A stretch of 64,000 nt of DNA, taken from assembly GCA_027391075.1 (NCBI GenBank), contig DAHYHI010000071.1:62001-126000 (forward strand), given 5' to 3'. Position 1 is the stretch's first letter. Every line of letters starts with the position of its first letter. The position numbers and the translations under genes were made by a program. Under the pieces are notes generated by a model that was not told where the DNA came from, searched no databases, and worked only from the letters and a program-made list of their open reading frames with translations. Below are positions 7,907-16,638 of this stretch, piece by piece. The stretch comes from JAJZAM01 sp027391075 (GTDB lineage: Bacteria > Actinomycetota > Acidimicrobiia > Acidimicrobiales > Palsa-688).

Positions 7907-7955
7907 GGCGACCCGGCCGCCGGGATGCTTTCGAGCCGCCCGGCGGTCGCCTTTT
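7907..7955 (+). terminator. rpsR terminator
   Basis: Outer stem GGCGACC (7907-7913) with GGTCGCC (7945-7951), inner stem CGCCGGG/CCCGGCG, and a TTTT run directly after the 3' arm. It starts 7 bp after the rpsR stop codon. Confidence 0.75.
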
Positions 7956-7991
7956 CCTACAAGGAGGCGTCGAGGCCGGTGCCTGCGGGGC

Positions 7992-8243
7992 AGGGTTGGG
8001 CGAGTAGCCGCCGGCGTATCCCGCAGCTGTCGTCCAAACTCCCTGCACCGACCAGAAGCACCTCTCGGCTCCCCAGAAACAGCCAAGACCGAACACCGCC
8101 CGTTCGAAGCCCTCCGGGAACGGTGGCTTCAGGGAGTGGAAGTTGATGAAGTGCCTTTCGACCACGACCATCTGACCGGCTCGCACGACTAGCGCGTCCC
8201 TGGGGTCGACCATCGTGGTCTTGTGGCGTGCGACGGAGAACAT
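7992..8243 (-). pseudogene. msrA: Truncated methionine sulfoxide reductase A remnant
   Basis: The first 84 codons read as a normal MsrA N-terminus: an RHFIN...PPFPEGFE leader, the catalytic GCFWGAER motif (Cys55) and GVWTTAAGYAGGY, ending at SPNP. Similarity then stops. The conserved continuation (the YEEVCSGRTGH block and the C-terminal two-thirds) is missing and the frame runs on antisense into the rpsR terminator and gene. A start codon with AGGGAT upstream survives 18 bp after pmbA. The catalytic Cys is present but the fold cannot form, so I call it a remnant. Confidence 0.85.
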
Positions 8244-8261
8244 GGAACTATCCCTAGGACG

Positions 8262-9644
8262 TCACCGGCCGCTCATCGCAACGTCGGATATAGCCAAGGT
8301 GAGACCGGCTGCGCTGGAAGGAAGGTACTCCAGGTCAGCGCCGACGGCGACGACGTTGGAGAGCATCCGCTGGATCGTCGAGGCTATGGTGATCTCGCGC
8401 ACCGGGCCGGCAAGGGCACCTCCACTGAGCAAGACGCCCTCCGCTCCCACGGAGAAGTCCCCACTGACCGGGTTCACTCCGGAGTGGATGCCCGACACCG
8501 ACTGGACGAGCAGCCCTTCGCCCACCTCGCCGAGAACCTCTTCGGGGGTTTTAGAGCCTGGAAGCAACGACAATGCCCGGGCGCCTGTCCCAGGAGCCCC
8601 TGCGTAGCCCGCCCGTACCGCCGACCCAGTCGATACCGTGCCTGCCCTACGGGCGCTGTAGGTGTTGTAAAGGAATTTTTGCAACACTCCCGACTCGATG
8701 AGAACATTACGCCGTGTTGCCAGCCCCTCGGCGTCGTACGATACGGCGGAGTAGGCCGCGGGGTTTGTCGGGTCGTCGACAAGCGTTACCCCAGCGAAGG
8801 CCACCTGTTCGCCGAGACGGTCAGCGAACAGCGAGCGACCCTTTAGGACCGACTCCCCGTCGAGTGTCCCGGCTAGCACCGCCAACAACGTGGCGGTGAT
8901 ACGCGGTTCGAGCACGACTGTGAGGTGTGCGGAGCTTGGTCGGGTGGCACCGAGAAGCCTGGTCGCACGCGTTACAGCGTCGGCGGCTGCCACCTCCACG
9001 TCCAAGTCCGCCGGGCTTCGACCGACCGAGTAGCCGCCACCGGTCTGGGTGTCGTCGCCGTCACCGGCAATGGCCGAGGCGGACAGGTAGCAGCTGCAAC
9101 GACGGCTGAAGGCGCTTATTCCGGTGCTGGTGGCAATGGCGGACTCGACAGCGGAGTCACCCCAGTCGGCCGCTTGAACCGCCCTTATACGGCTGTCCCC
9201 TGCTTTGACCGCCCGCTCCAGCTCGAGCGCAAGGCGCACCTTCTGCTCAGTTGGGAAGTCGAGAAGGTCTTCCCGCCACAACTCAAGGCTGGCCGGTTCG
9301 ATCCCGTCCGGCGTCGCCAAGCCGAGATAGGGATCCTCGGAGACGAACGACGCGTTGTCCCGGGCCTCTTTCAACGTGTCGCCCACAACGCCTGGGTCCA
9401 ATGACCCGGCGTAGGCGAAGCCCTGCCGGGAGCCGCTCACCACGCGGATACCGATCCCTGCCGACTCCGCCGACGACAAAGACTCGACGTCACCGTCGAA
9501 CACTCGTATCTCCGTCTCACGCCCTCTCGCTACGTAGGCCTCGACCTGCTCGCCGTCACGTGCCAGACCGGCGACCCAGCCCGCAATACCGGCCAAGTCA
9601 CCGGGAGCCGGGGCCTGGCCCACGTAAGAAGCCGTGGCGCTCAT
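8262..9644 (-). CDS. pmbA: TldD/PmbA family protease subunit (TldE/PmbA-like)
   Basis: About 460 residues of the PmbA/TldE family, the partner subunit of the TldD metalloprotease involved in peptide maturation and turnover. Recognisable segments are ETEIRVFDGDVESLSSA, GIGIRVVSGSRQGFAYAG, GVNPVSGDFSVGAEGVLL and the C-terminal GADLEYLPSSAAG. Unlike its neighbour it lacks the HEXXXH zinc motif, as expected for TldE. ATG at 9644 overlaps the tldD stop codon by 4 bp, so the two subunits are translationally coupled. Confidence 0.9.
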   Translation of the reverse strand: MSATASYVGQAPAPGDLAGIAGWVAGLARDGEQVEAYVARGRETEIRVFDGDVESLSSAESAGIGIRVVSGSRQGFAYAGSLDPGVVGDTLKEARDNASFVSEDPYLGLATPDGIEPASLELWREDLLDFPTEQKVRLALELERAVKAGDSRIRAVQAADWGDSAVESAIATSTGISAFSRRCSCYLSASAIAGDGDDTQTGGGYSVGRSPADLDVEVAAADAVTRATRLLGATRPSSAHLTVVLEPRITATLLAVLAGTLDGESVLKGRSLFADRLGEQVAFAGVTLVDDPTNPAAYSAVSYDAEGLATRRNVLIESGVLQKFLYNTYSARRAGTVSTGSAVRAGYAGAPGTGARALSLLPGSKTPEEVLGEVGEGLLVQSVSGIHSGVNPVSGDFSVGAEGVLLSGGALAGPVREITIASTIQRMLSNVVAVGADLEYLPSSAAGLTLAISDVAMSGR

Positions 9645-11038
9645 CGGGCGGTACCCCCGACTGTCAGGGCCGAAACCCGCAGGGTCGGCTGGCCGTCGCC
9701 TACAGGTACGCCCTGACCGTCCTTGCCGCACGTCCCTGGGCTACCCATCGCGAAGTCGTTGCCGACCACGTCTATGTTGCGAAGGACCTCCGGGCCGTTA
9801 CCGATCAGGTTCGCGTCCCTCAGCGGCTCAGTCAGGCGCCCGTTCTCGATCAGGTATGCCTCGGTCATGCCGAACACGAAGTCACCTGTGGCCGTGTTTA
9901 CCTGCCCACCGCCGAGCTGGGCGACGAAAACGCCGTAGGGAGTTTGGCGGACTATCTCATCTGGGTCTTCGGCGCCAGCGAGGACGTAGGTGTTGGTCAT
10001 CCTCACCATCGGCAGATGTTGGTAGCTCTCCCTCCTACCGTTGCCCGAGGCGGGTCGGCCTTCCTTGCGGGCCCGCATCCAGTCCCACATGTAATCAGTT
10101 AGCACGCCGTCTTGGATCAAAACGTTCCTCTGGGCAGGATGCCCTTCGTCGTCGACGCCGATCGCTCCCCATTCCGGACCCATCGTCCCGTCGTCGACGA
10201 GGGTGACGAGAGGGCTCGCCACCGTCTCACCGACCTTGCCTTTGAACACCGAGGCGTCCCTCGCCACGAGGTCGGCCTCCAGGCCATGACCGCAAGCCTC
10301 GTGGAAGAGTACTCCGCCGCTACCCTGCTTGATGACAACCGCAAGTCGACCGGACGGAGCCGGCCTCGCTGCGAGCTTCGCTATCGCACGAGCGGCGGCC
10401 GCCGCCGCCATCTCCTCCACCGAGACCCTGTCGAAGAGCTCGAACCCTACGGTCGCCCCGACCGACTCCCGCCCGGTCTGCAGCCCAGTGTCGCCAGATG
10501 CCACGCACGACACCGCGAAGCGGGTCTTCACCTGGTCATCAGTAGCTAGAACACCTTCGCTGTTAGCGACCAGAATCTGACGACGGTTGTCGGCGTAGAC
10601 CGCGGTCACCTGCCTGATCTGGCTTCCCGCCCTGCGGGCTGCTTCGTCGGCGCGCGACAGCAAAGCCACTTTCTCAGCCTTGGCGACTGACTCCGGCAGC
10701 ACGGCCACCTTCGTCGGGGAGGGCGCGTTGACACGGCTCAACGCCACCGCGTTCACGTTCCCGCCGCCCCGACGTGCGGCTGCGGCCGCCGCCTCGGCCG
10801 CAGCCAGGAGACCAGCTTCGGTCAGGTCCGCCGTGTGCGCGAAGCCCGTCGTGTCACCCGACACGACCCTGATGCCAGCTCCACGTTCACGGCCGGAGGC
10901 CATGTCCTCGATGCGGCCGTCGTCGAAACGGGCGCCGTTGGAGCGGCGGTCCTCGGCGAAGACCTCCGCCATCTCCCCACCGCTGCGCAGAGCGCGACGA
11001 AGGACCACGTCGAGGACCCCCTGATCGATCAACATCAT
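9641..11038 (-). CDS. tldD: TldD metalloprotease subunit
   Basis: About 465 residues. The zinc-binding HEACGHGLEADLV segment (HEXXXH) is present, together with FDDGRIEDMASGRERGAGIRVVSG at the N-terminus and a C-terminal TATGDFVFGMTEAYLIENG. TldD carries the active site of the TldD/TldE heterodimer. ATG at 11038 was chosen over the extra ATGs up to 11056. It is divergent from dxs. Confidence 0.93.
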   Translation of the reverse strand: MMLIDQGVLDVVLRRALRSGGEMAEVFAEDRRSNGARFDDGRIEDMASGRERGAGIRVVSGDTTGFAHTADLTEAGLLAAAEAAAAAARRGGGNVNAVALSRVNAPSPTKVAVLPESVAKAEKVALLSRADEAARRAGSQIRQVTAVYADNRRQILVANSEGVLATDDQVKTRFAVSCVASGDTGLQTGRESVGATVGFELFDRVSVEEMAAAAAARAIAKLAARPAPSGRLAVVIKQGSGGVLFHEACGHGLEADLVARDASVFKGKVGETVASPLVTLVDDGTMGPEWGAIGVDDEGHPAQRNVLIQDGVLTDYMWDWMRARKEGRPASGNGRRESYQHLPMVRMTNTYVLAGAEDPDEIVRQTPYGVFVAQLGGGQVNTATGDFVFGMTEAYLIENGRLTEPLRDANLIGNGPEVLRNIDVVGNDFAMGSPGTCGKDGQGVPVGDGQPTLRVSALTVGGTAR

Positions 11039-11169
11039 CTGCCTCCTTGACATCACCCGTCCGACCAGGTCGGCTGGGGCGCTTTAGCCTTCCCCTGAGG
11101 CTACCCGCGAACGTCGGGATAGCCGCGATGAGCCACCTAACGCCTTCCGGCGGCGCTACCCTCGAAAGC

Positions 11170-13095
11170 ATGATCTTGGAGTCGATCAACTCGCCGACGG
11201 ACCTTGCACAGCTGAGCTCCGTGCAGTTGGCCGCTCTCGCAGAAGAAATCCGTGAGGCTCTCGTCACAGCAGTAGCGACGAACGGCGGCCATCTCGGCTC
11301 CAACCTGGGTGCAGTCGAGTTGACCATTGCATTGCATCGGGTGTTCCAGTCTCCCCGTGACATCCTCCTTTGGGACACCGGCCACCAGGCTTACGTGCAC
11401 AAGCTGCTCACGGGACGCCAAGAGATGTTCCCGACGCTGCGCCAAGACGGCGGGCTGTCGGGCTATCCGTCGAGGGCAGAGTCCGTCCACGACTGGGTGG
11501 AGAACAGCCACGCCTCGACGATTCTCAGCTATGCGCACGGCATCGCAGCTGGCGTGGCGCGTTCGTCGGCCCCCGACCGCCGCGTCGTCGCCGTCATCGG
11601 CGACGGCTCGCTGACCGGGGGGATGGCCTTCGAGGGCTTGAACAATCTGGGTCACAGCGCCAGCCGGGTCGTCGTGGTACTAAACGACAACGGCCGTTCA
11701 TACGCTCCGACTGCGTCACGGCTCTCTGAAAGCCTCACGAAGCTGCGACTGCACCCTGGCCTCACCTCGGTTAGGGCCCGCTTCGAGGACCGCCTACGTG
11801 ACCTTCCCGGAGTGGGGAACCTGGCCTACAGCAGCCTTCAAGGGCTCTATTCGGCGGTGCGCGAAGTCGTCGAGCCTCCCGTGTTCTTCGAGGCGCTCGG
11901 CGTACGTTACGTCGGCCCCATCGACGGTCACGACATCGCCAAGATGGAGGAGGCTCTGGCCCAGGCAGCCGAGTTCGACGGTCCGATAGTGGTCCACGTC
12001 TTGACCCGCAAGGGCCGTGGCTACCAGCCAGCCGAGGATGACGACGAGCGCTGCCTGCACGACGCCCCGGTGTTCGACCCTTCGGTAGGTCCCGGCGACG
12101 ACCCCCACGCGCTCAAGGGCTATACTCAGGCGTTCAACGAGGCGATGCTCGCAGCCGGTGAGCGCTACTCGAACCTGGTGGCCATAACCGCAGCGATGCC
12201 GGGGCCGACTGGGCTTCTGCCCTTCGCCGACAGGTGGCCGGACCGCTTCTTCGACGTTGGAATCGCCGAGCAGACAGCGGTAACGTCCGCCGCCGGCATG
12301 GCGATGTGCGGACTGAGACCGGTAGTGGCGATCTACTCGACGTTCTTCACACGGGCGTTCGACCAGGCGAACCTTGACGTGGGACTCCACGGACAACCGG
12401 TCGTCTTCGCCCTCGATCGCGCTGGGATCACGGGACCCGACGGGGCAAGTCACCATGGCGTCTTGGACATGGCGCTGTGCCTGAGGATCCCCGGTCTGGC
12501 GATCTTCGCTCCGTCCTCGGCACAGGACCTTTCTGCGATGCTCGACACGGCATTGGAGCTCGGCTGCCCGTCGGCGATCCGCTACCCGCGTGGTGCCGCA
12601 CGCCAAGTCGGCCCTGACGAGGTCGGTGACGGCCTTCACGCCCGGCTGGTTCGACGCGCAGGTCAGGCGTCAAGCGCGCCCCGGGTGTGCGTCCTCGCGG
12701 TCGGCAAGATGCTCGAAGCCGCCGAGCATGCTGCCGCTCTCTTGGAGGCGGACGGGGTCGAAAGCACCGTCTGGGACGTCCGGGTAGTGCGACCTTTGGA
12801 TCCGCAGATGGTTCTCGACGCCGGCAACCACGACCTGGTAGTAACCGTCGAGGACGGCGTCCGCTCCGGCGGGGCCGGCTCTTTCATCTTCGACGCCGTA
12901 GCTGACCTAAACGAGCAGAGAGTATGCCCCCCATTCCTCGTACTGGGGGTACCCACGGCGTACATACCCCACGGCTCGCAAGAGCAGATACTGTCCCGGT
13001 TCGGCCTCGACGGGCCCGGTATCGCAGCGGCGATCTCCAAGGCGCTTCCCGATCGGGCCGCTGTAAGCCCGCTGAGCATCCAAGGCCAGTGGTGA
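11170..13095 (+). CDS. dxs: 1-deoxy-D-xylulose-5-phosphate synthase
   Basis: First enzyme of the MEP isoprenoid pathway; condenses pyruvate with glyceraldehyde-3-phosphate using thiamine diphosphate. Family features are GGHLGSNLGAVELTIALH, the WDTGHQAYVHK segment, VIGDGSLTGGMAFEGLNN with the NDN metal ligand, GPIDGHD, DVGIAEQ and DRAGITGPDGASHHG. It has 641 residues. ATG at 11170 matches the usual start. The GTG of the next gene overlaps its stop codon. Confidence 0.94.
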   Translation: MILESINSPTDLAQLSSVQLAALAEEIREALVTAVATNGGHLGSNLGAVELTIALHRVFQSPRDILLWDTGHQAYVHKLLTGRQEMFPTLRQDGGLSGYPSRAESVHDWVENSHASTILSYAHGIAAGVARSSAPDRRVVAVIGDGSLTGGMAFEGLNNLGHSASRVVVVLNDNGRSYAPTASRLSESLTKLRLHPGLTSVRARFEDRLRDLPGVGNLAYSSLQGLYSAVREVVEPPVFFEALGVRYVGPIDGHDIAKMEEALAQAAEFDGPIVVHVLTRKGRGYQPAEDDDERCLHDAPVFDPSVGPGDDPHALKGYTQAFNEAMLAAGERYSNLVAITAAMPGPTGLLPFADRWPDRFFDVGIAEQTAVTSAAGMAMCGLRPVVAIYSTFFTRAFDQANLDVGLHGQPVVFALDRAGITGPDGASHHGVLDMALCLRIPGLAIFAPSSAQDLSAMLDTALELGCPSAIRYPRGAARQVGPDEVGDGLHARLVRRAGQASSAPRVCVLAVGKMLEAAEHAAALLEADGVESTVWDVRVVRPLDPQMVLDAGNHDLVVTVEDGVRSGGAGSFIFDAVADLNEQRVCPPFLVLGVPTAYIPHGSQEQILSRFGLDGPGIAAAISKALPDRAAVSPLSIQGQW

Positions 13096-13922
13096 CGAGC
13101 TCGCAGCCGACCTCGGCCGGATCGCCGTCTGGCACTGCACCAGCCACGGGACTGCCCGCCGGGGTCGTCGCCCCAGGTCGCCTCTCGACACTGGTCGCAG
13201 CGAGCGAGAAATTCGTCCGCCTCGCGGACGGATCTCTGGACCGGCCGGTGCCGGCCTGCCCCGACTGGACGGTTCTCGACCTAGTAGGCCACCTTGGAGG
13301 CGTCTACAGCTCTGTGATCCTGGTCCTCGCGGCCGCCGGCGAACGTCCCGCAGGAGCCAGAGAGATGCCGCCTGGGGACCCGGCTGGCGCCGTTGCTTGG
13401 TTCTCGGAGAAGCGCAGCGAACTGCTCGAAGCTTTCGCTTCCACCCCCGGCGACGCCCGAGCGTGGAACTTCTCCTCCCGCGGAGAACCGACAGTGTCGT
13501 GGTGGCTACGACGCCAAGCAGTCGAGACCGCCGTCCACCTGCACGACTTAGAGGAAGCAGTCGGCTACGACGCCGGCACCGACCCCGCCCGCGCTCGGAC
13601 TGTCAGCGCGGAGGCTGCCGGTGACGGCGTCGATGAGATCCTCTGCGACCTCGCCTTGTCTTACTTGGACCGCCACCCCGGCGTCGGAGTCGCCGGAACG
13701 CTTCACGTCCATTGCACCGACACCCCAGGCGAGTGGTTGGTCGACTTCGACGCCGAACCGGCACACACGGAGCGACAGCACGCGAAAGCCGACGTGGCGG
13801 TGCGCGGTCCTTCAGGTGAACTGCTTTTGTGGCTTTGGAATCGCCGAAGCCTCGACGGTTCGGCGTTGGAAGTCTTGGGCGACGCTCAGGTCGCCCGGTC
13901 GTGGGAGCTGATCCGGATTTGA
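13092..13922 (+). CDS. Maleylpyruvate isomerase-family (DinB-like) protein
   Basis: A 276-residue protein of the actinobacterial maleylpyruvate-isomerase N-terminal family. An N-terminal DinB-like four-helix metal-binding domain (about residues 30-170) contains CPDWTVLDLVGHLGG and a VETAVHLHDLE segment whose His residues would bind metal. A smaller C-terminal alpha/beta domain follows. Many members are thiol-dependent (mycothiol) but the substrate is unknown. GTG at 13092 overlaps the dxs TGA (GTGA), so it is translationally coupled to dxs. Confidence 0.82.
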   Translation: MTSSQPTSAGSPSGTAPATGLPAGVVAPGRLSTLVAASEKFVRLADGSLDRPVPACPDWTVLDLVGHLGGVYSSVILVLAAAGERPAGAREMPPGDPAGAVAWFSEKRSELLEAFASTPGDARAWNFSSRGEPTVSWWLRRQAVETAVHLHDLEEAVGYDAGTDPARARTVSAEAAGDGVDEILCDLALSYLDRHPGVGVAGTLHVHCTDTPGEWLVDFDAEPAHTERQHAKADVAVRGPSGELLLWLWNRRSLDGSALEVLGDAQVARSWELIRI

Positions 13923-13930
13923 CCGCGTGA

Positions 13931-14686
13931 CTACACCGGGTCGATCAGCTCTGAGCCCCGATTAGAAACCTTGTTGACCATGTTCGACACACGCCAAGCC
14001 TCGATCACCCCCGGGCCGGCCGGCTTGAGGAGATCGAGCAGGTAGTCGCGGTCCGCCTCGGGGTCCAGCCAGCCGTCCCAGCTGTCGTCCTCGATGATCA
14101 CCGGCATCCTGTCGTGGATCGGCAACATGTCCTCGTTCGCAGACGTGGTCACGATCGCCGCGCTTGTGATGGCTTCTTGAGAAGCGCCTCCAGGACCACG
14201 CCAAACCTCCCAAAGTCCAGCAAAGGCCATCGGCCGGCGGTCTCTCCTTGCTATTGCGAACGCAAGTCGCTCCGAGCCGTCCCGCCGCCATTCGTAGAAC
14301 ACGTCAGCCGGTATCAGGCAACGTCTCCGCGCGAACGCAGCCCGGAAAGAGGGCTTGGAGTCGACGCCCTCAGCCCGAGCGTTGATCATCCTCGACCCCA
14401 CCGAGGTGTCCTTCGCCCACGAGGGGATCAAACCCCATCGCAAGGTTGTCAGCTCCCGTTCGGTGCTCCGGCCGTCGTGAGGGCTCAGCCGAACATCGGC
14501 GGCCGAACCCCCTGCCGAAGCTGGCGAAGACGTCCCTGGGTGCCCGACCATCGCTGTCACGGCTAAAACGTCGGTGCTCGGAGCTACGTTGTAGCGAGGT
14601 GGCCGAGATGGTGCGCTTACGACATCCACAGCGAACATCGCAGCTACTTCTTCCACCCCTGAGATTGAAGCGAACCGGCCGCACAC
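13931..14686 (-). CDS. SRAP-domain protein (HMCES/YedK family)
   Basis: SRAP proteins form a thiazolidine crosslink with abasic sites in single-stranded DNA through Cys2. All key residues are visible: CGRF at the start, WGLIPSWAKD, the INARAEG Asn, the ADVFYEW Glu and the HDRMPVI His. The codon order is ATG-GTG-TGC. Starting at the GTG (14686) puts the catalytic Cys at position 2 as the chemistry requires, whereas the ATG would place it at position 3. The 251-residue length is slightly long because of an insertion near residues 50-75. Confidence 0.9.
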   Translation of the reverse strand: MCGRFASISGVEEVAAMFAVDVVSAPSRPPRYNVAPSTDVLAVTAMVGHPGTSSPASAGGSAADVRLSPHDGRSTERELTTLRWGLIPSWAKDTSVGSRMINARAEGVDSKPSFRAAFARRRCLIPADVFYEWRRDGSERLAFAIARRDRRPMAFAGLWEVWRGPGGASQEAITSAAIVTTSANEDMLPIHDRMPVIIEDDSWDGWLDPEADRDYLLDLLKPAGPGVIEAWRVSNMVNKVSNRGSELIDPV

Positions 14687-14877
14687 CATCACTACAGTAG
14701 CGCTGGCGAACCACAGAACGCCCTCCAGCCTGACCCGCCGTCGCCTGGGGATCCCGCCTCGCACGCGGCGGCGGGTGCCCGCCAACAACACTTCGAGGCA
14801 GCGAGAAGTTAGCATTGCGAAGGGACACGGCCCTCCAAACGTCGCTGTCGCCGCCCATCGCAACCCAGATTTCGATT

Positions 14878-16626
14878 ATGACCTTCACCTACACTCCCTC
14901 TTCATCCGCCCGATCCGACGGGGACGACTGGTCCGGTGCGCTCCGTCGAGCGGCGTCCGGGCTGGGCCCGGCGGCTGTCTCGCTCGCCCTGACAGGGATC
15001 GCCATGCTGCTGGGTTGGCGCGGCGTCGACCAAGCCGCTCAGACCTACCGGGTCACGCAGTTCAGCCTCCACGGGCTCATGTTGTGGGATAGCGGCTGGT
15101 ACGCCGGGAACTTCCCGCTCGGCTACAGCGTGCTATTCCCGCCGGTCGGCGCCCTGCTTGGCATGAAGGTCGTAGCGGTGGGCTCAGCGGTGGTAGCTAC
15201 GTGGTCCTTCGACCGCATGGTCCGGTCGGTAATGGGATCCCGGCCACTAGGCACGTGGTATTTCGCCGTGTCTACCCTGATGCCCGTAATGATTGGCCAG
15301 TGGCCGTTCCTCGCTGGTGAAGCCGCCGGACTTGCAGCTCTCGTTAGCTTGCAGCGCGGGCGGCGAGCCCAAGCTCTCATCCTCGGCCTGCTTGCCGGGG
15401 GCTTCTCTCCTCTTGCGGCCGCCTTTTTGGGAATGGCCCTGATCGCTTGGGCGGCCCTTTCGGGCCGGAGGGGTTGGCTGATCGCCACCGCAGCCGCAGC
15501 GTCCGTCGTGATCGTCGCTATTGCGCTGTTCTTCCCGGGGGACGGCCCGTTCCCGTTCCCCTGGACAGGCCTGGTCCCCACCGAGCTGCTCTGCCTTACG
15601 GCGATGACACCACTGGTGCGGACCACACCAGTCGTCAGGGTAGGTGCAGGCCTGTACGCCGCGGCGACGTTGTTCTCGTTCGTCGTGCCCAACCCTCTCG
15701 GAGGTAACGCCCCGCGCCTGGCGGCGTCGATCGGCATTCCGCTCCTCGCCTGCTTTTTGACCACACCCGGACCGGCGCTGTCCAGGTTGAGTGACTCTGC
15801 CGTAGCGCGCTGGGCGTCGGTGTCTCTCGGCCGAAGTCTCAGTCCCAAGGGCCGGTGGCGATATGCGACGGTCGCTATCTTGGTGCCTTTCGCTGCGTGG
15901 CAGTGGGCCGGGGTGAATAGCATCATCACCTCCCCGTCCTCGGCCCCGTACACCCAGGCGAGTTTTTATGAGCCTCTCGTGTCGGAACTGCAGCATCTGC
16001 ATGCGGCTCCCATGAGAGTCGAGGTCACTCCGACGTCGGAGCACTGGGAGTCCGCCTACATCGCTCCATACGTGCCGATAGCCCGGGGCTGGGAGAGACA
16101 GCTCGACATCGCTGACAACCCGATCTTCTACACCGTCGGAGCTTTGAACCCCTTTTCGTATCGGACTTGGCTGGACGACGAAGGCGTAAGCTATGTGGCG
16201 ATCCCGGCCGCTCCACTCGACTACGCGGCGAAAGCCGAGGCTGAGCTGGTTTCCTCGGGGCGGGTACCGGGCCTGACCTTGGTTTGGCAGACTCGCTACT
16301 GGAAGCTCTGGGCGGTCGGCTCCTCCCCGGGTCTGGTGACGGGACCCGGAACTCTCACGTCCCTCGAACCGGACCACTTCACCCTCCAGGCTTCCAGGGC
16401 CGGGCGGCTTACAGTCAGGGTCCGCTACACGACATACTGGGCGGTCACCTCAGGACAGGCGTGCGTATCCGCCGCTCCTCTGCCAAGCCAGCCGGTGCCC
16501 GGCGCCACCCAAGGGGCCGCGCCCCCCTACCAGTGGACGCAGGTGACGGCTCTGAAGGCTGGGACGATAGACGTTTCTGCTGCTGTCATCCACCCAGCGC
16601 CGCTCCCGGCCTGCCCCACCCAGTAG
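14878..16626 (+). CDS. Polytopic membrane protein A, paralogue of the 21.6-kb gene
   Basis: About 582 residues. A short N-terminal tail is followed by many hydrophobic helices (about residues 30-350) and a soluble, probably extracytoplasmic C-terminal domain (about 370-580). Topology resembles GT-C glycosyltransferases, but I see no diagnostic catalytic motif. It is clearly paralogous to the gene at 21558-23174: both share GWY-G-...LGYSV-PP in the first loop, ARGWERQLD, NPIFY, a SYR-WL block, and SPG-V-GP followed by VTSG-CV near the end. The next gene starts 12 bp downstream. Confidence 0.75.
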   Translation: MTFTYTPSSSARSDGDDWSGALRRAASGLGPAAVSLALTGIAMLLGWRGVDQAAQTYRVTQFSLHGLMLWDSGWYAGNFPLGYSVLFPPVGALLGMKVVAVGSAVVATWSFDRMVRSVMGSRPLGTWYFAVSTLMPVMIGQWPFLAGEAAGLAALVSLQRGRRAQALILGLLAGGFSPLAAAFLGMALIAWAALSGRRGWLIATAAAASVVIVAIALFFPGDGPFPFPWTGLVPTELLCLTAMTPLVRTTPVVRVGAGLYAAATLFSFVVPNPLGGNAPRLAASIGIPLLACFLTTPGPALSRLSDSAVARWASVSLGRSLSPKGRWRYATVAILVPFAAWQWAGVNSIITSPSSAPYTQASFYEPLVSELQHLHAAPMRVEVTPTSEHWESAYIAPYVPIARGWERQLDIADNPIFYTVGALNPFSYRTWLDDEGVSYVAIPAAPLDYAAKAEAELVSSGRVPGLTLVWQTRYWKLWAVGSSPGLVTGPGTLTSLEPDHFTLQASRAGRLTVRVRYTTYWAVTSGQACVSAAPLPSQPVPGATQGAAPPYQWTQVTALKAGTIDVSAAVIHPAPLPACPTQ

Positions 16627-16638
16627 AGCACCGAAGTC

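Noticed and set aside
11794..12639. Minus-strand 281-codon frame within dxs
   Set aside because: Antisense shadow of a clear dxs gene.
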